From Crocosphaera sp. (GTDB taxonomy: Bacteria; Cyanobacteriota; Cyanobacteriia; Cyanobacteriales; Microcystaceae): 35,217 bases of DNA. A program made the translations under genes and the position numbers. The stretch spans positions 1 to 35,217 of the forward strand of contig JASJDN010000029.1 in NCBI GenBank assembly GCA_030065205.1, written 5' to 3'. The notes under the pieces were generated by a model. It ran no database searches. It was given only the letters and a program-made list of their open reading frames with translations, and had not been told where the DNA came from. Shown one piece after another: positions 25,207-35,000 of this stretch (the first letter of the stretch is position 1; each line of letters opens with the position of its first letter).

Positions 25207-26397
25207 TTACTCCCAATAAATTTGCGATCGCTCCTCACACACCACCTCATAGACAGTCTCCGTTTGTTTGGCTAACTGCGGCCAACCAAAACGCAGGGCT
25301 AACTCTTCGTAAGCTTTTTCCACTAACTGTTGACCATAATCAGGGTTTCGTAATATTTCTAAGATACCCCAAGCCAGAGAATCTGGGTTATTCACCTCAG
25401 TCACAATACCGGTTTGTTGATGATGAACCACTTCGGGTAGTCCTCCTGTACTAGATACTACGACAGGCACTCGGGCTGCGAAACTTTCGAGGGCAACAAT
25501 GCCAAAAGGTTCGTATAAACTGGGAAATACAGCACAGTCGGCGATGGTTTGAAAGCGGTCTAAATCTTCATCGGACATAAACCCAGTAAAACAACAATGG
25601 TTGGCAATGCCCAAATGCTCTGCTTCTGCTTGTAAATGCTCGGTATTGCCACCGCCAATAATCACGATTTTGGCATTCCCTTGCAACTCCCATAACACTC
25701 TGGCTGCTGCTTGCAGGAGGATAGAAATGCCCTTTTCTCGGGTCATTCTTCCCACATAATAGATAATTTTTTCGTGATCGAGGGCAAACTGACGACGAAA
25801 GGCCAAATAATCAAAATTGGGATCTTGGCGTTTTTTCTCAGCCCGAATGCCGTTATAAATAATATCAATTTTATCTAAAGGAGTTTCAAAAACCCGTTCC
25901 AATTCGTGGCGCATATAATCACTACAAACAATGACCCGCCAAGAATCATAGATTAAGGTTCTTTCTTTGTTAGCAATGTAGCGTTGGGTATCATTATGAA
26001 TACCGTTATAACGACCGTATTCTGTGGCGTGGATGGTGGAAATTAAAGGAATTTTAAATAAATGTTTGAGGGCGATCGCAGCATCCCCTACCAACCAATC
26101 ATGGGCGTGAATCAAATCAAAGGGTCCTTTGTCTCGGAGTAATTCTCCCCCATGATGGCCCATACTATTATTCATATGAACGATCCATTGAAAAAAGTCG
26201 TTCGCTTCTTGTACCGGCACCCGATAAACATGAACCCCGTCTACTACTTCATAGGGGGGACTTTCACCGAATTCCACTGTAACCAAATGGATTTCGTGAC
26301 CTAATTTAGCAATTTCTGGATACAATTCGGCAACATGACGGGCAATACCTCCCACAATGCGGGGGGGAAATTCCCAAGTCAATACCAAAACTTTCAT
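25207..26397 (-). CDS. GT4 glycosyltransferase (starch/glycogen-synthase-like)
   Basis: 396 residues with a GT-B fold. The N-terminus TWEFPPRIVGGIARHVAEL is the donor/acceptor loop seen in glycogen-synthase-like GT4 enzymes (the KTGGL-type position is IVGGI here). HAHDWLVGDAA and STIHATEYGRYNGI follow. The C-terminal half has YVGRMTREKGI and the E-x7-E pair (E296, E304 in LYEPFGIVALESF), then STGGLPEVV. It transfers a sugar from a nucleotide donor. True glycogen synthase is longer and usually near glg genes, so an alternative glucan or glycolipid role is more likely. It follows the ComB-like gene by 49 bp on the same strand. Confidence 0.9.
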   Translation of the reverse strand: MKVLVLTWEFPPRIVGGIARHVAELYPEIAKLGHEIHLVTVEFGESPPYEVVDGVHVYRVPVQEANDFFQWIVHMNNSMGHHGGELLRDKGPFDLIHAHDWLVGDAAIALKHLFKIPLISTIHATEYGRYNGIHNDTQRYIANKERTLIYDSWRVIVCSDYMRHELERVFETPLDKIDIIYNGIRAEKKRQDPNFDYLAFRRQFALDHEKIIYYVGRMTREKGISILLQAAARVLWELQGNAKIVIIGGGNTEHLQAEAEHLGIANHCCFTGFMSDEDLDRFQTIADCAVFPSLYEPFGIVALESFAARVPVVVSSTGGLPEVVHHQQTGIVTEVNNPDSLAWGILEILRNPDYGQQLVEKAYEELALRFGWPQLAKQTETVYEVVCEERSQIYWE

Positions 26398-26446
26398 AAC
26401 TCGGCTGTCCTCGGCTATTTGGTGAAGCTGAAACGGCTTAGGATGG

Positions 26447-27178
26447 TTAGGCGTGTTTCACCAAGACTCCTGGCTCTTTTTGTATCGGTAATACTTCTAT
26501 AATGTCACTTTTAGCACAGTATTGTAAATCCTCGTGACCGTTTAACCGTAACAATCTTTGACCATGACTGGAGCGGTGGAACATTTCCAACAGATTATCA
26601 TGCCATTGACTATACAGGGCTGTCGCTGCGATTACTTCATCGTTACTCACTTCTACCATTTGAGCATCATGACTAATTAAAGTATGGGCGATCGCTCCTG
26701 CACAGACGGTATCTTCGAGGGAATAACCCCCTTCCCATCCGGAACCTACTAACCACACCGTTTTCGGTTGGGTTTTGACAAGATAATTGACGGCCGCTTG
26801 TCGATTAATCATCGCTGCGGTAATCACCGTTTCGGCTTTTTCAACCCGTTGTAGGGCGCGGGTACCATTGGTGGTGGTCAAAAAGAAACGCTTATCCGCT
26901 ACTCTTTCAGGGGTACAGTCTAAAGGAGAGTTACCCAGGTCAAACCCTTCTACTGTTGCTCCTCCCCTTTCTCCTGCTCTAAGGCGTTTTTCTGGCAGCC
27001 ATTGCTCACTTACGCTTATTAATTGGTCAATATCGCTGAAGGTTTGCACGGCTTCTGCACCAGCGTTTAAAACGGTGGCAATGGTAGTGGTGGCCCTTAG
27101 AACATCGATGACAACGGCACAGTCGGGTAAATGGTCTGTTGGAGTTAGTTCAGGAGTATGATAGACAAATAACTTCAC
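26447..27178 (-). CDS. comB: 2-phosphosulfolactate phosphatase family protein (ComB-like)
   Basis: 243 residues from a GTG at 27178, giving [15 protein letters not shown], the usual start of the cyanobacterial family; a TTG at 27193 would add five untypical residues. Family motifs: [46 protein letters not shown], and [17 protein letters not shown]. In methanogens ComB makes sulfolactate for coenzyme M; cyanobacteria lack that pathway as far as known, so the real substrate here is uncertain. It stands between a GT4 gene and nfu; the strong terminator upstream (27259-27288) separates it from nfu. Confidence 0.9.
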   Translation of the reverse strand: MKLFVYHTPELTPTDHLPDCAVVIDVLRATTTIATVLNAGAEAVQTFSDIDQLISVSEQWLPEKRLRAGERGGATVEGFDLGNSPLDCTPERVADKRFFLTTTNGTRALQRVEKAETVITAAMINRQAAVNYLVKTQPKTVWLVGSGWEGGYSLEDTVCAGAIAHTLISHDAQMVEVSNDEVIAATALYSQWHDNLLEMFHRSSHGQRLLRLNGHEDLQYCAKSDIIEVLPIQKEPGVLVKHA

Positions 27179-27258
27179 GTTTGTTCTCAGCAAAAGTTAA
27201 TGATTGGGGATGAATTCTATCTTATCTGGGTGATGGCCCCGTGGCAAAGTTATTTGTC

Positions 27259-27288
27259 AAAAAACCCTCGTGTTGACTGACGAGGGTT
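27259..27288 (-). terminator. Rho-independent terminator of nfu
   Basis: AACCCTCGT (27263-27271) pairs with ACGAGGGTT (27280-27288), a 9-bp stem with an 8-nt loop. On the minus strand it is followed by a T run (27264 down to 27259). It starts 9 bp after the nfu stop. Confidence 0.85.
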
Positions 27289-27296
27289 GTCAAATT

Positions 27297-27539
27297 TTAG
27301 AAGGCTTGTTCTACTTCAGAAATTTCGGGAATCATTTCTCTTAAGCGTCTTTCAATGCCCATTTTTAGGGTCATGGTTGAGCTAGGACAAGAACCACAAG
27401 CACCCTGTAAGCGTAGTTTAACAATAGGTCCTTCGATGTCTACTAATTCAACGTTACCGCCGTCTGCCATTAAATAGGGGCGCATTTCATCTAAGACGGT
27501 TTCTACGTTATCGGGGGTGAGAGCCATTGCTTCTGACAT
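27297..27539 (-). CDS. nfu: Nfu iron-sulfur scaffold protein
   Basis: 80 residues. It is a stand-alone NifU C-terminal domain: [17 protein letters not shown] and the cluster-binding CGSC (C48, C51) in [14 protein letters not shown]. Two monomers hold a Fe-S cluster between their cysteines and pass it to target proteins. Single-domain forms of this size are standard in cyanobacteria. The gene has its own terminator just downstream (27259-27288) and is probably transcribed alone. It is close to the metal-handling theme of the window but not in the same cluster. Confidence 0.94.
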   Translation of the reverse strand: MSEAMALTPDNVETVLDEMRPYLMADGGNVELVDIEGPIVKLRLQGACGSCPSSTMTLKMGIERRLREMIPEISEVEQAF

Positions 27540-27606
27540 GATTTACCTCTGTTCTACTTGATTTCAACGACATTATCTTTATCCTACCTTGAACTTTTCT
27601 AATTAT

Positions 27607-28251
27607 TCAATGTTCAAAAATATCTTTATAATACATTAAGTCTAATTCTACAAATACGGGAATAACCTTCATGCACTTTTGAGCAATTTCCCATCTTTCT
27701 TCTCGTTGCAACATGGTTATTAATTGTTCTCTCAGGGGAATTAAATATCTCACATCGTTGGCTGCATAACTTAATTGAGCTTCGGATAAATTCTGACTAT
27801 TTCCCCAGTCCGAACTTTGGGAACTTTTATCCAGTTCTACCTTTTCTAATTCTTGGACTAAGGCTTTTAATCCATGAGATCCAGTATAGGTTCTTGCTAA
27901 TTTACTGGCTACTTTTGTACAAAAAATGGGTGTGGTTTCAATGCCGAAATTATACTTAAATTGACCGACATCAAAACGAGCATAATGAAAAATTTTAACA
28001 ATGTTTTGATTTTCTAATAATTGTTTCAAATTGGGAGCTTCTATCTGTCTTTTTTCTATACGAATCGCTGTTACATAACCACTAGGATCGCATAATTGCA
28101 CTAAACAGAGTCGATCTCTTTGGGGTATTAAACCCATCGTTTCTGTATCAATAGCAATGGCATCAGCTTGTAAATAACGGTGTAGGGTTTCTGAAGAAAG
28201 ATCGCGATCGCAAACTTGAAAATTGTTACTTTTTTCTGAAGATTGGGTCAT
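27607..28251 (-). CDS. RNase D-like 3'-5' exonuclease (DEDDy)
   Basis: 214 residues, the short cyanobacterial form that lacks HRDC domains. DEDDy motifs are visible: AIDTETMGL (first D and E), FHYARFDVGQF (second D) and YAANDVRYL (Y and last D). It would trim 3' ends of RNA, such as tRNA precursors. GCGATCGC (28204-28211) is a HIP1 site within its first codons. It is separated by 67 bp from nfu on the same strand. Confidence 0.9.
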   Translation of the reverse strand: MTQSSEKSNNFQVCDRDLSSETLHRYLQADAIAIDTETMGLIPQRDRLCLVQLCDPSGYVTAIRIEKRQIEAPNLKQLLENQNIVKIFHYARFDVGQFKYNFGIETTPIFCTKVASKLARTYTGSHGLKALVQELEKVELDKSSQSSDWGNSQNLSEAQLSYAANDVRYLIPLREQLITMLQREERWEIAQKCMKVIPVFVELDLMYYKDIFEH

Positions 28252-28380
28252 TATTCTTATATCAAATTGTTCGATATCAACTTACCTTATTTTGGTTAAT
28301 ACACTACAAAAAAAAATAATTTCTTAATCATAGAAACTCATCTATTTTTGTATTTTTCAAAGTTGTATTTATTCATCCTA

Positions 28381-28401
28381 CCTTTTGCCTTTTGCCTTTT
28401 G
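28381..28401. repeat. Heptamer tandem repeat, 3 x CCTTTTG
   Basis: Three consecutive CCTTTTG copies in the 167-bp gap between the PlsC-like and RNase D-like genes. Such short tandem heptamers (STRRs) are common between cyanobacterial genes. The rest of the gap is AT-rich and shows nothing else. Confidence 0.75.
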
Positions 28402-28418
28402 AGTTTCCCATAGCGGTA

Positions 28419-29072
28419 CTAGCGTCCTAAATCATGCAATTGATTAATCACCGTTGCACATTGTTGCGTCACTTTTTCTAAAGCTGGACGTTTATTAGAC
28501 TCAGGAGGAGGAATCACTTCTCCGATACGAATGGTTAAGGGAACCGGACGGGGAATGGGTGAACCTTTTTTTAAGATGTTTTCCGTTCCCCATAAAGACA
28601 CCGGTAACAAGGGAACTTGTGCTTTAGCTGCAATCATGGCGGCCCCTAGTTTGGGGTCATCAATGCAACCATCTACGGTACGGGTTCCTTGTAAGAAAAT
28701 ACCCACCAACCAGCCATCTTTTAAGGCGGTTAAGGCCGCACGAATAGCACTGCGATCGCTGGTTCCTCGTTTAACCGGATAGGCCCCATACAAACGTATT
28801 GCTTCGTTTAAGACAGGGACTTCAAATAACTCTTCTTTGGCCATAAAAGCCACCGGACGACCCATACAACAGGATAACAAAGGGGGATCGAAATAACTCG
28901 CATGATTACTGACAACCACTAAGGGATGCTTTTTTGGTACGTTTTCTTGACCATATACCCGTCCCCGAAAGTAACCGTAACACATAGGGGCAACAACGGA
29001 CGCTTTGAAGAGATAATATAGAACTAAACTAGAGATAGGTTCTCTTTCTTTGAATTCGTTGTTTTCCATCAA
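28419..29072 (-). CDS. plsC: Lysophosphatidic acid acyltransferase-like protein (PlsC type)
   Basis: 217 residues. The acyltransferase block I reads SNHASYFDPP (H57, D62), the catalytic pair of the family. Block III, normally FPEGTR, reads FLQGTR (127-131 region), so the expected glutamate is Q128 (codon at 28689-28691). DPKLGAAMIAAKAQVPLLPVSLWG follows. PlsC enzymes add the second fatty acid to make phosphatidic acid at the inner membrane. The change may tune substrate choice or reduce activity. It is divergent from the Uma2-like gene. Confidence 0.88.
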   Translation of the reverse strand: MMENNEFKEREPISSLVLYYLFKASVVAPMCYGYFRGRVYGQENVPKKHPLVVVSNHASYFDPPLLSCCMGRPVAFMAKEELFEVPVLNEAIRLYGAYPVKRGTSDRSAIRAALTALKDGWLVGIFLQGTRTVDGCIDDPKLGAAMIAAKAQVPLLPVSLWGTENILKKGSPIPRPVPLTIRIGEVIPPPESNKRPALEKVTQQCATVINQLHDLGR

Positions 29073-29135
29073 AGTTAGCTTGCTTAAGAATCGTTAAACT
29101 GTCCAGGTTTAATTATAGGAGAATGTCAGACTTTA

Positions 29136-29810
29136 ATGAACAAAATTAAATTAGACTCATTTAAACCGATGCAAAATACTAAAACCCTGATTCCTTTAGA
29201 TACTTGGATTCCCACAAAATGGTCTGATTTCTTAGAAATGATTGAAGATCCAGCTTATGAGAAAAAGAAAGCCTATTATTATCACCATTCTATGAGGCTA
29301 GAAATGTTATCCGTTGGCTTTGATCATAGTAGGGATCACAGTATGATAATTGTTGCTATTCATCTGTTTTGTATTCTTAATAATATCCCTTTAACCTTAG
29401 CGGATAATTGTTCTTATCGTAAAGTAGGAATTAAGGAATGCCAACCGGATATTTCTTGTTACATTGGTACTCAAGCAAACATCATTCCCCAAGGGACAAA
29501 TATTGTTAATTTAGATCAATATTCACCTCCTGATTTAGTGGTAGAAGTTGCTAAAACCAGCTTTCTTGATGATATTGGTACCAAGCGATCGCTTTATGAA
29601 TCATTAAACATTAAAGAATATTGGATTATTGATGTGCAAAATCGTCAAATTATTGCTTATACTTTGGAACCAAAAGGATCTTATCTTATCCAAACATCTT
29701 CAGTGCTTTTAGGCTTAAATTTAAGTATTTTAGAAGAAGCGTTACGCAAAAATCAACAGGAAGATCAAGCAGCAGTTGGACAGTGGTTAATGCAGCAGTT
29801 TCAGTCTTAA
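29136..29810 (+). CDS. Uma2-family (DUF820) putative restriction-fold nuclease
   Basis: 224 residues. The PD-(D/E)xK-like core shows CQPDISCYIG and SPPDLVVEVAKTS, then SLYESLNIKEYWIIDVQNRQI, the sequence order of Uma2 proteins, which are present in dozens of copies in cyanobacteria. The acidic residues of the site (D of QPDI, E of VVEVA) are present. Function is unproven for the family; nuclease and mobile-element links are proposed. It precedes hemJ by 101 bp. A HIP1 site (29585-29592) is inside it. Confidence 0.88.
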   Translation: MNKIKLDSFKPMQNTKTLIPLDTWIPTKWSDFLEMIEDPAYEKKKAYYYHHSMRLEMLSVGFDHSRDHSMIIVAIHLFCILNNIPLTLADNCSYRKVGIKECQPDISCYIGTQANIIPQGTNIVNLDQYSPPDLVVEVAKTSFLDDIGTKRSLYESLNIKEYWIIDVQNRQIIAYTLEPKGSYLIQTSSVLLGLNLSILEEALRKNQQEDQAAVGQWLMQQFQS

Positions 29811-29911
29811 AAAGAACAAGTCTTAATTTTTATTTAAAATTTGTCTAAAATTTACCTAAACCCGATAAACTCAGTTTCAAGGATTATGCAAGGAGAAATC
29901 TTTAGGTAGTT

Positions 29912-30475
29912 ATGGCATATTATTGGTTTAAAGCTTTTCATTTAATTGGTATTGTGGTTTGGTTTGCTGGATTATTTTATTTAGTCCGTTTATTTGTTTA
30001 TCATGCGGAAGCAGCAGAGAAAAAAGAACCAGATCAAAGCATTCTTAAGGCGCAGTATGAAATTATGGAGAAACGTCTTTATAATATTATTACCACGCCA
30101 GGAATGATTGTGACAGTTGCCATGGCTATTGGCTTACTTTCCACTGAACCTGATATCTTAAAGTCGGGATGGTTGCATATAAAATTAGCTTTTGTTGCCC
30201 TATTATTAGGCTATCATTTTTACTGTGGAAGAATAATGAAACAGTTAGAAAAAGGAGAATGTCAATGGACAGGACAACAATTTAGAGCTTTAAATGAAGC
30301 GCCCACAGTGCTATTAGTTATTATTGTTCTCCTAGCTATCTTTAAAAATAACCTACCTTTGGATTTAACCACCTGGCTAATTTTTGCTTTAGTTATTGCG
30401 ATGGCAGCCTCCATTCAATTATACGCGAAAAAAAGACGCTTGGCTCAGGAAAAGTTAAGTTCATCCACTGATTAA
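29912..30475 (+). CDS. hemJ: Protoporphyrinogen IX oxidase, HemJ type
   Basis: 187 residues with four to five membrane helices. The family N-terminus is visible: YYWFKAFHLIGIVVWFAGLFYLVRLFVYH (conserved histidine near residue 10, W and R), then YNIITTPGMI, WLHIKLAFVALLLGYH and NEAPTVLL. HemJ replaces HemG/HemY in most cyanobacteria and oxidises protoporphyrinogen to protoporphyrin for heme and chlorophyll. The length is right. It is a single gene, followed by a MITE-like repeat. Confidence 0.94.
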   Translation: MAYYWFKAFHLIGIVVWFAGLFYLVRLFVYHAEAAEKKEPDQSILKAQYEIMEKRLYNIITTPGMIVTVAMAIGLLSTEPDILKSGWLHIKLAFVALLLGYHFYCGRIMKQLEKGECQWTGQQFRALNEAPTVLLVIIVLLAIFKNNLPLDLTTWLIFALVIAMAASIQLYAKKRRLAQEKLSSSTD

Positions 30476-30494
30476 AAAGAAGTTCTTATAATAT

Positions 30495-30766
30495 TTACTG
30501 CTATCAACTTAACGGTAAATCATTATTTTTTGATTGTCATTGCGAGGTTTTTAACGACTACTATAGGCTGATTTCTTGTCATAATTTCTCCGAAGCAATC
30601 TCTAAGAAAACTCAATAAAAAATAAGGATTGTTTCGGAGACCAAATTATACCAGTTCTCAGAAATAGCTAGAAAGATTGCTTCGGGGTATTTTTAGTAAA
30701 ATTCAAAGCTTACTCTCTATATTACCCCTCGCAATGACAGTTATTTGTACTTTAAGTTGACAGTAA
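30495..30766. mobile_element. 272-bp palindrome-ended MITE-like repeat
   Basis: This fills most of the 314-bp gap between hemJ and argS. TTACTG-CTA-TCAACTTAA (30495-30512) mirrors TTAAGTTGACAGTAA (30752-30766). Further in, TGTCATTGCGAGG (30535-30547) is an exact inverted match to 30727-30739. Inside are partial repeats of ATTGCTTCGGAG/ATTGTTTCGGAG/ATTGCTTCGGGG. TGTCATTGCGAGG and CTTCGG-GCAATC are motifs of a dispersed palindromic repeat seen in many bacteria. No protein is encoded. The convergent flanking genes suggest it can do no harm here, and it may act as a stop for both. Confidence 0.65.
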
Positions 30767-30789
30767 TGAACAAGATTAACCCATAAAAT

Positions 30790-32547
30790 CTACATTCTTT
30801 CCAAGACAGAAATTCCTAATAAAGAGAGTCCTAATTTAAGGGTTCTTGCGGTTAAATCACATAAGAGTAAACGGGAAGTTTTTAGAGTTTCTTCTGATTT
30901 TAATACGGGACAATTTTCGTAGAAACGATTAAACTTTTTACTGAGTTCATACAAATAGTCACAAAGACGATTGGGAAGTAAGGTTTTTTCTACTTCTTTA
31001 ATGGTTTCACTCAGTTGAAGTAAATATTTTCCTAATTCGATTTCTGTATCTTCTTTAAGAATGATTTCTATATTGTCTCCTAAGTTTTCATAATCAATAT
31101 TGCCTTCTCGACTAATACTTTGAATTCTAGCATAAGCATATAACATATATGGGGCCGTATTGCCTTGTAGGGTTAACATTTTGTCATAACTAAAGATATA
31201 ATCACTAATGCGATTTTGACTCAAATCAGCATATTTTACAGCACTAATTCCTACTGTTTCAGACACATGATTAATGAATTCTTCGGACTCTTTTCTATCC
31301 TCTGTTTGTAAACGATTTTCTAAATCTTTACGAGCATAATTAACCGCTTCATCTAATAAGTCTTTGAGTTTAATAGTTTCCCCTGAACGAGTTTTGAGCT
31401 TTTTGCCATCTTCTCCTTTAACTAACCCAAAAGGAACGTGAATTACCTCGACTGCTTCGGGTAAAAAATTGGCTTTGTTAGCTACTTGAAAAACTTGAGC
31501 AAAATGGTTCGATTGTCCGGCATCGGTTACATAAATAATCCGTTTCGCTTCATCTTCTTTAATACGGTATCTTAACGCAGCTAAATCTGTAGTTGCATAG
31601 TTATAACCTCCATCAGATTTCTGTACAATTAAGGGTAAAGGATCACCTGATTTGTTAGTAAATCCTTCCAAGAAAACACATTGCGCCCCTTGATCTTTTT
31701 CTAGGATTCCTTGTTGCTGTAAAGCGTTAATTACATCCTCTAAATAAGGATTATAAAAAGATTCTCCTCTTTCTGTTAATTGAACATTCAAGCGATCGTA
31801 AATTTTTTGAAATTCGCGACGGGATTGATCACAGAGTAATTGCCAAGCTTGACGACTTTCTTGATCTCCTGATTGTAATTTTACCACTGCTTCTCTTGCA
31901 ACTTCTTGAAACTTTGGATCTTCGTCAAATCGTTTTTTTGCTTGTTTATAAAAGTTGACAAGATCCCCAATTTCTAAGGCATCTGGTTGGGTTAACGCAT
32001 CGGGATACACTTCTTTGAGATAAGTAATTAACATCCCAAACTGTGTCCCCCAATCTCCCACATGATTGAGTCTTAAAACCTCATAGCCTAAAAACTCTAA
32101 AGTACGGGCAATACAATCACCAATAATAGTTGAACGTAAATGTCCGACGTGCATTTCTTTAGCAATATTAGGACTAGAAAAATCAACAATAACTTTAGAA
32201 GAGTTCCCGATCTTTTCAATTCCTAAACCTTGATCTTTATATAAAGAGTTAAGTTGCCCTTCTAGATAACTGGTTTTAAGTTTTAAATTGATAAATCCAG
32301 GTCCACCAATTGTAGGGGCTTCACAAACATTTTCTAAGGATAAATTATCGATAATAATTTGAGCAATTTCTCTAGGGTTTTTACTTAGTTTTTTAGCTAA
32401 AGGTAGGGCAATATTCGCCTGATAATCTCCGTGTCTGAGATCCCTTGCTGGTCCAACTTGGGGATCAACTGTTTGAAACTCTGAACCAAAAGACTTCCCT
32501 AAAGCGTCTTGAAACTTCTGGGTTAGTTGTTCATTAATAGAAGTCAT
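30790..32547 (-). CDS. argS: Arginyl-tRNA synthetase
   Basis: 585 residues. The N-terminal Add-1 domain ([24 protein letters not shown]) is followed by the class I catalytic core with [21 protein letters not shown] (HIGH as HVGH). The second signature is the unusual form of Arg[15 protein letters not shown]. The C-terminal anticodon-binding DALR domain ends [19 protein letters not shown]. It charges tRNA-Arg with arginine. Length is normal. It is alone on the minus strand. Confidence 0.97.
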   Translation of the reverse strand: MTSINEQLTQKFQDALGKSFGSEFQTVDPQVGPARDLRHGDYQANIALPLAKKLSKNPREIAQIIIDNLSLENVCEAPTIGGPGFINLKLKTSYLEGQLNSLYKDQGLGIEKIGNSSKVIVDFSSPNIAKEMHVGHLRSTIIGDCIARTLEFLGYEVLRLNHVGDWGTQFGMLITYLKEVYPDALTQPDALEIGDLVNFYKQAKKRFDEDPKFQEVAREAVVKLQSGDQESRQAWQLLCDQSRREFQKIYDRLNVQLTERGESFYNPYLEDVINALQQQGILEKDQGAQCVFLEGFTNKSGDPLPLIVQKSDGGYNYATTDLAALRYRIKEDEAKRIIYVTDAGQSNHFAQVFQVANKANFLPEAVEVIHVPFGLVKGEDGKKLKTRSGETIKLKDLLDEAVNYARKDLENRLQTEDRKESEEFINHVSETVGISAVKYADLSQNRISDYIFSYDKMLTLQGNTAPYMLYAYARIQSISREGNIDYENLGDNIEIILKEDTEIELGKYLLQLSETIKEVEKTLLPNRLCDYLYELSKKFNRFYENCPVLKSEETLKTSRLLLCDLTARTLKLGLSLLGISVLERM

Positions 32548-32698
32548 AATACTTAAAAATAGCTTAGCAAGATTTAACTTATTTTTTTAGCTTATTTAGC
32601 TTATCATAATTAATAGGCTTATAACTATAAATTAATCACAAAGATTTATTAAAGTCTTTAAATATTGCTTTTTATTCCATCAGAAGTGGGGAGTTAAC

Positions 32699-32726
32699 GA
32701 AGTCAGAAGTCAGAAGTCAGAAGTTA
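32699..32726. repeat. Heptamer tandem repeat, GAAGTCA x 3 plus one variant
   Basis: Three perfect GAAGTCA units (32699-32719) and a fourth GAAGTTA. It sits in the 268-bp gap between argS and the GGDEF gene, where no gene is visible. The gap should hold both divergent promoters. Confidence 0.8.
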
Positions 32727-32815
32727 TTTTTGTAACGAGGATTTATGCTTCACCCCAAAAACGTTTCGCTTTAAAAAGCCAGGTTTTAGACCCTATTTTC
32801 TCGACAAAAACTGTA

Positions 32816-33688
32816 ATGAAAAAATATCCGCAAAAAATTGTCCAAACCCTAGAGACATTTCCTCGAAATTTCATTATTGGGTTATCTCTATTTTTAGTAA
32901 TTATTATTACCTCGGTCGATTATTACATCAAAATTAATTTAGGTATTTCAATTTTTTATTTATTGCCTATTATTATTGTCACTTGGTATGGTAATCGACA
33001 GTTTGGCTTAATTTTTTCTTTAATCTGTTCTTTAGGTTGGCTATGGGCAAAAACAAAAATTAGTGAAAACCCTCAACTTTTATTAGAACAATGGAACGCT
33101 GCTGTGAGATTTTGTTTCTTTATTATTGTAACTTATTTATTGTCAGAACTCAGAGAAGCCTATGAAAGAGAGAGAAAATTAGCTCGCACTGATAGCTTAA
33201 CGGGAGCAATGAATAGACGGTTTTTTCTTGAAGTATTGCAAGAAGAAATTGACAGACTGACTCGTTATAATCATCCCTTTACTTTGGCTTATTTTGATGT
33301 AGATAATTTTAAAATGGTAAATGATAAACTCGGTCATAGTCAAGGGGATTATTTATTAATGGTAATTACAGAAACTATTGTGCTTAATATTAGACAAACA
33401 GATACATTAGCTAGACTAGGAGGAGATGAATTCGCTTTAATTTTAATTGAAATTGATTATGAAAAAGCAAATATTGTGTTAAGTCGCATTCAAGAACAAC
33501 TTTTAAAAATGGCTAACATTGAAAAAATGCCTATTAGTTTTAGTATTGGTGCTATTACTTATTATGTTAGTCCTGACTCTGTTGACCGTGCGATTGAAGA
33601 AGTTGATTATTTAATGTATGATATAAAAAATAGTGGAAAAAATGGACTTAAACACAAAATTCAAGACCCTATTAACGTAACAGAATAG
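32816..33688 (+). CDS. Membrane diguanylate cyclase (GGDEF)
   Basis: 290 residues. Three to four hydrophobic helices (about 17-120) form an N-terminal sensor of unknown type, followed by a short linker (REAYERERKLARTDSLTGAMNRRFF) and a GGDEF domain. The active site reads GGDEF (202-206), and the inhibitory RxxD site is present as RQTD (193-196), five residues upstream. DVDNFKMVNDKLGHSQGD is the expected metal/substrate strand. It should make c-di-GMP with feedback inhibition. There is no EAL domain. The PhoX-like gene starts 6 bp after its stop, so the two are almost certainly one transcript. Confidence 0.93.
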   Translation: MKKYPQKIVQTLETFPRNFIIGLSLFLVIIITSVDYYIKINLGISIFYLLPIIIVTWYGNRQFGLIFSLICSLGWLWAKTKISENPQLLLEQWNAAVRFCFFIIVTYLLSELREAYERERKLARTDSLTGAMNRRFFLEVLQEEIDRLTRYNHPFTLAYFDVDNFKMVNDKLGHSQGDYLLMVITETIVLNIRQTDTLARLGGDEFALILIEIDYEKANIVLSRIQEQLLKMANIEKMPISFSIGAITYYVSPDSVDRAIEEVDYLMYDIKNSGKNGLKHKIQDPINVTE

Positions 33689-33694
33689 ATTAAA

Positions 33695-34996
33695 ATGTCT
33701 CTTTCCCGAAGAAACTTTATTACTTTAGCTAGTCTGAGTTTTACCAGTATTGTTGCTGCTAATTCTCTGAAAAATTATTATCTTCGTGTTGCTAATGGAA
33801 CACCAATACATACTAATAAATTTGGTCAATTAATTCCCGATTCCAATGGAATTCTGGATCTGCCTAAAGGATGGGACTATAAAGTTATTTCCTATGGGGG
33901 AAAATCCTTAGACGATGGAAATATTGTTCCTCCTGCTTTTGATGGAATGGCTGCATTTCCTGGAAAAAATAAACAAATTATTTTAGTCCGTAATCATGAA
34001 TTAAGTCCTAATTCAAACTATGAAATTAATGCCTCACCAGCGTATAAATATGACCCCATTGCTAAAGGTGGAACCACCACTTTAATTATTAATCAAGATG
34101 GGACTTTAAAGAAAGAGTTTGTTTCTTTAGCGGGAACCAATAGAAATTGTGCGGGAGGCAAAACCCCTTGGAATACTTGGATTAGTTGTGAAGAAGATAC
34201 GTCGATTCATAGTATAAAATACCCCGATAGCGGTGAGCAAATAATTAAGAAACATGGATATAATTTTGAAGTCCCGTCTCAAGAAAAAATAACCCCACCT
34301 AATCCTCTGATTAATATGGGAAGATTTCGTCACGAAGCCATTGAAGTTGATCCAAAAACTGGCTATATTTATCAAACAGAAGATCAAAATGATAGTTGTT
34401 TTTATCGTTTTCGTCCTGAAAAACCCCAAAATTTACAAGTGGGCGGAATTTTAGAAGCCTTAGTAATCGAAGGAATGCCAAACATTGATACCAGTAAAAA
34501 CTACCCTATCAATGAACCGAAATCTGTGCAATGGGTAAAACTTGAAAATGTTGATCCGGATGCAGATACATTACGGTACGAAGCACAAAAAAAGGGGGCT
34601 GCAATTTTTCGACGCGGGGAAGGAATTTGTTTCAGTAATGGTGAATTTTATTTCACTTGTACCAGTGGAGGAAATGCAGAAAAAGGTCAAATTTTTCGTT
34701 ACAATCCTGTAGAAGAAACCATTGCTTTATTTGTGGAATCTCCAGGGGCAGAAATATTAGACTATCCTGATAACTTAATTATGTCCCCGTTCGGTGATTT
34801 AATCGTTTGTGAAGATGGAATGGGAGAACAATTTTTAATCGGTGTGACCCCCGAAGGTCAATATTATAAATTAGCTCGCAATGCTTATAATAACAGTGAG
34901 TTTGCCGGGGTGTGTTTTGCCCCTGATGGTCGAACTATGTTTGTTAATATTTATTCGCCAGGATTAACCTTAGCCATTTCAGGAAACTGGTTTTGA
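33695..34996 (+). CDS. phoX: PhoX-like (DUF839) phosphatase with Tat signal
   Basis: 433 residues. A twin-arginine signal is visible: [15 protein letters not shown] (SRRNF) with a hydrophobic stretch to about residue 24. The mature part matches DUF839/Pho[44 protein letters not shown], and CEDGMGEQF. PhoX enzymes are Ca/Fe-dependent alkaline phosphatases in the periplasm that release phosphate from esters; shorter DUF839 proteins of this length are common in cyanobacteria and activity is not guaranteed. It is coupled to the GGDEF gene upstream. No Pho box was identified. Confidence 0.85.
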   Translation: MSLSRRNFITLASLSFTSIVAANSLKNYYLRVANGTPIHTNKFGQLIPDSNGILDLPKGWDYKVISYGGKSLDDGNIVPPAFDGMAAFPGKNKQIILVRNHELSPNSNYEINASPAYKYDPIAKGGTTTLIINQDGTLKKEFVSLAGTNRNCAGGKTPWNTWISCEEDTSIHSIKYPDSGEQIIKKHGYNFEVPSQEKITPPNPLINMGRFRHEAIEVDPKTGYIYQTEDQNDSCFYRFRPEKPQNLQVGGILEALVIEGMPNIDTSKNYPINEPKSVQWVKLENVDPDADTLRYEAQKKGAAIFRRGEGICFSNGEFYFTCTSGGNAEKGQIFRYNPVEETIALFVESPGAEILDYPDNLIMSPFGDLIVCEDGMGEQFLIGVTPEGQYYKLARNAYNNSEFAGVCFAPDGRTMFVNIYSPGLTLAISGNWF

Positions 34997-35000
34997 GGAG

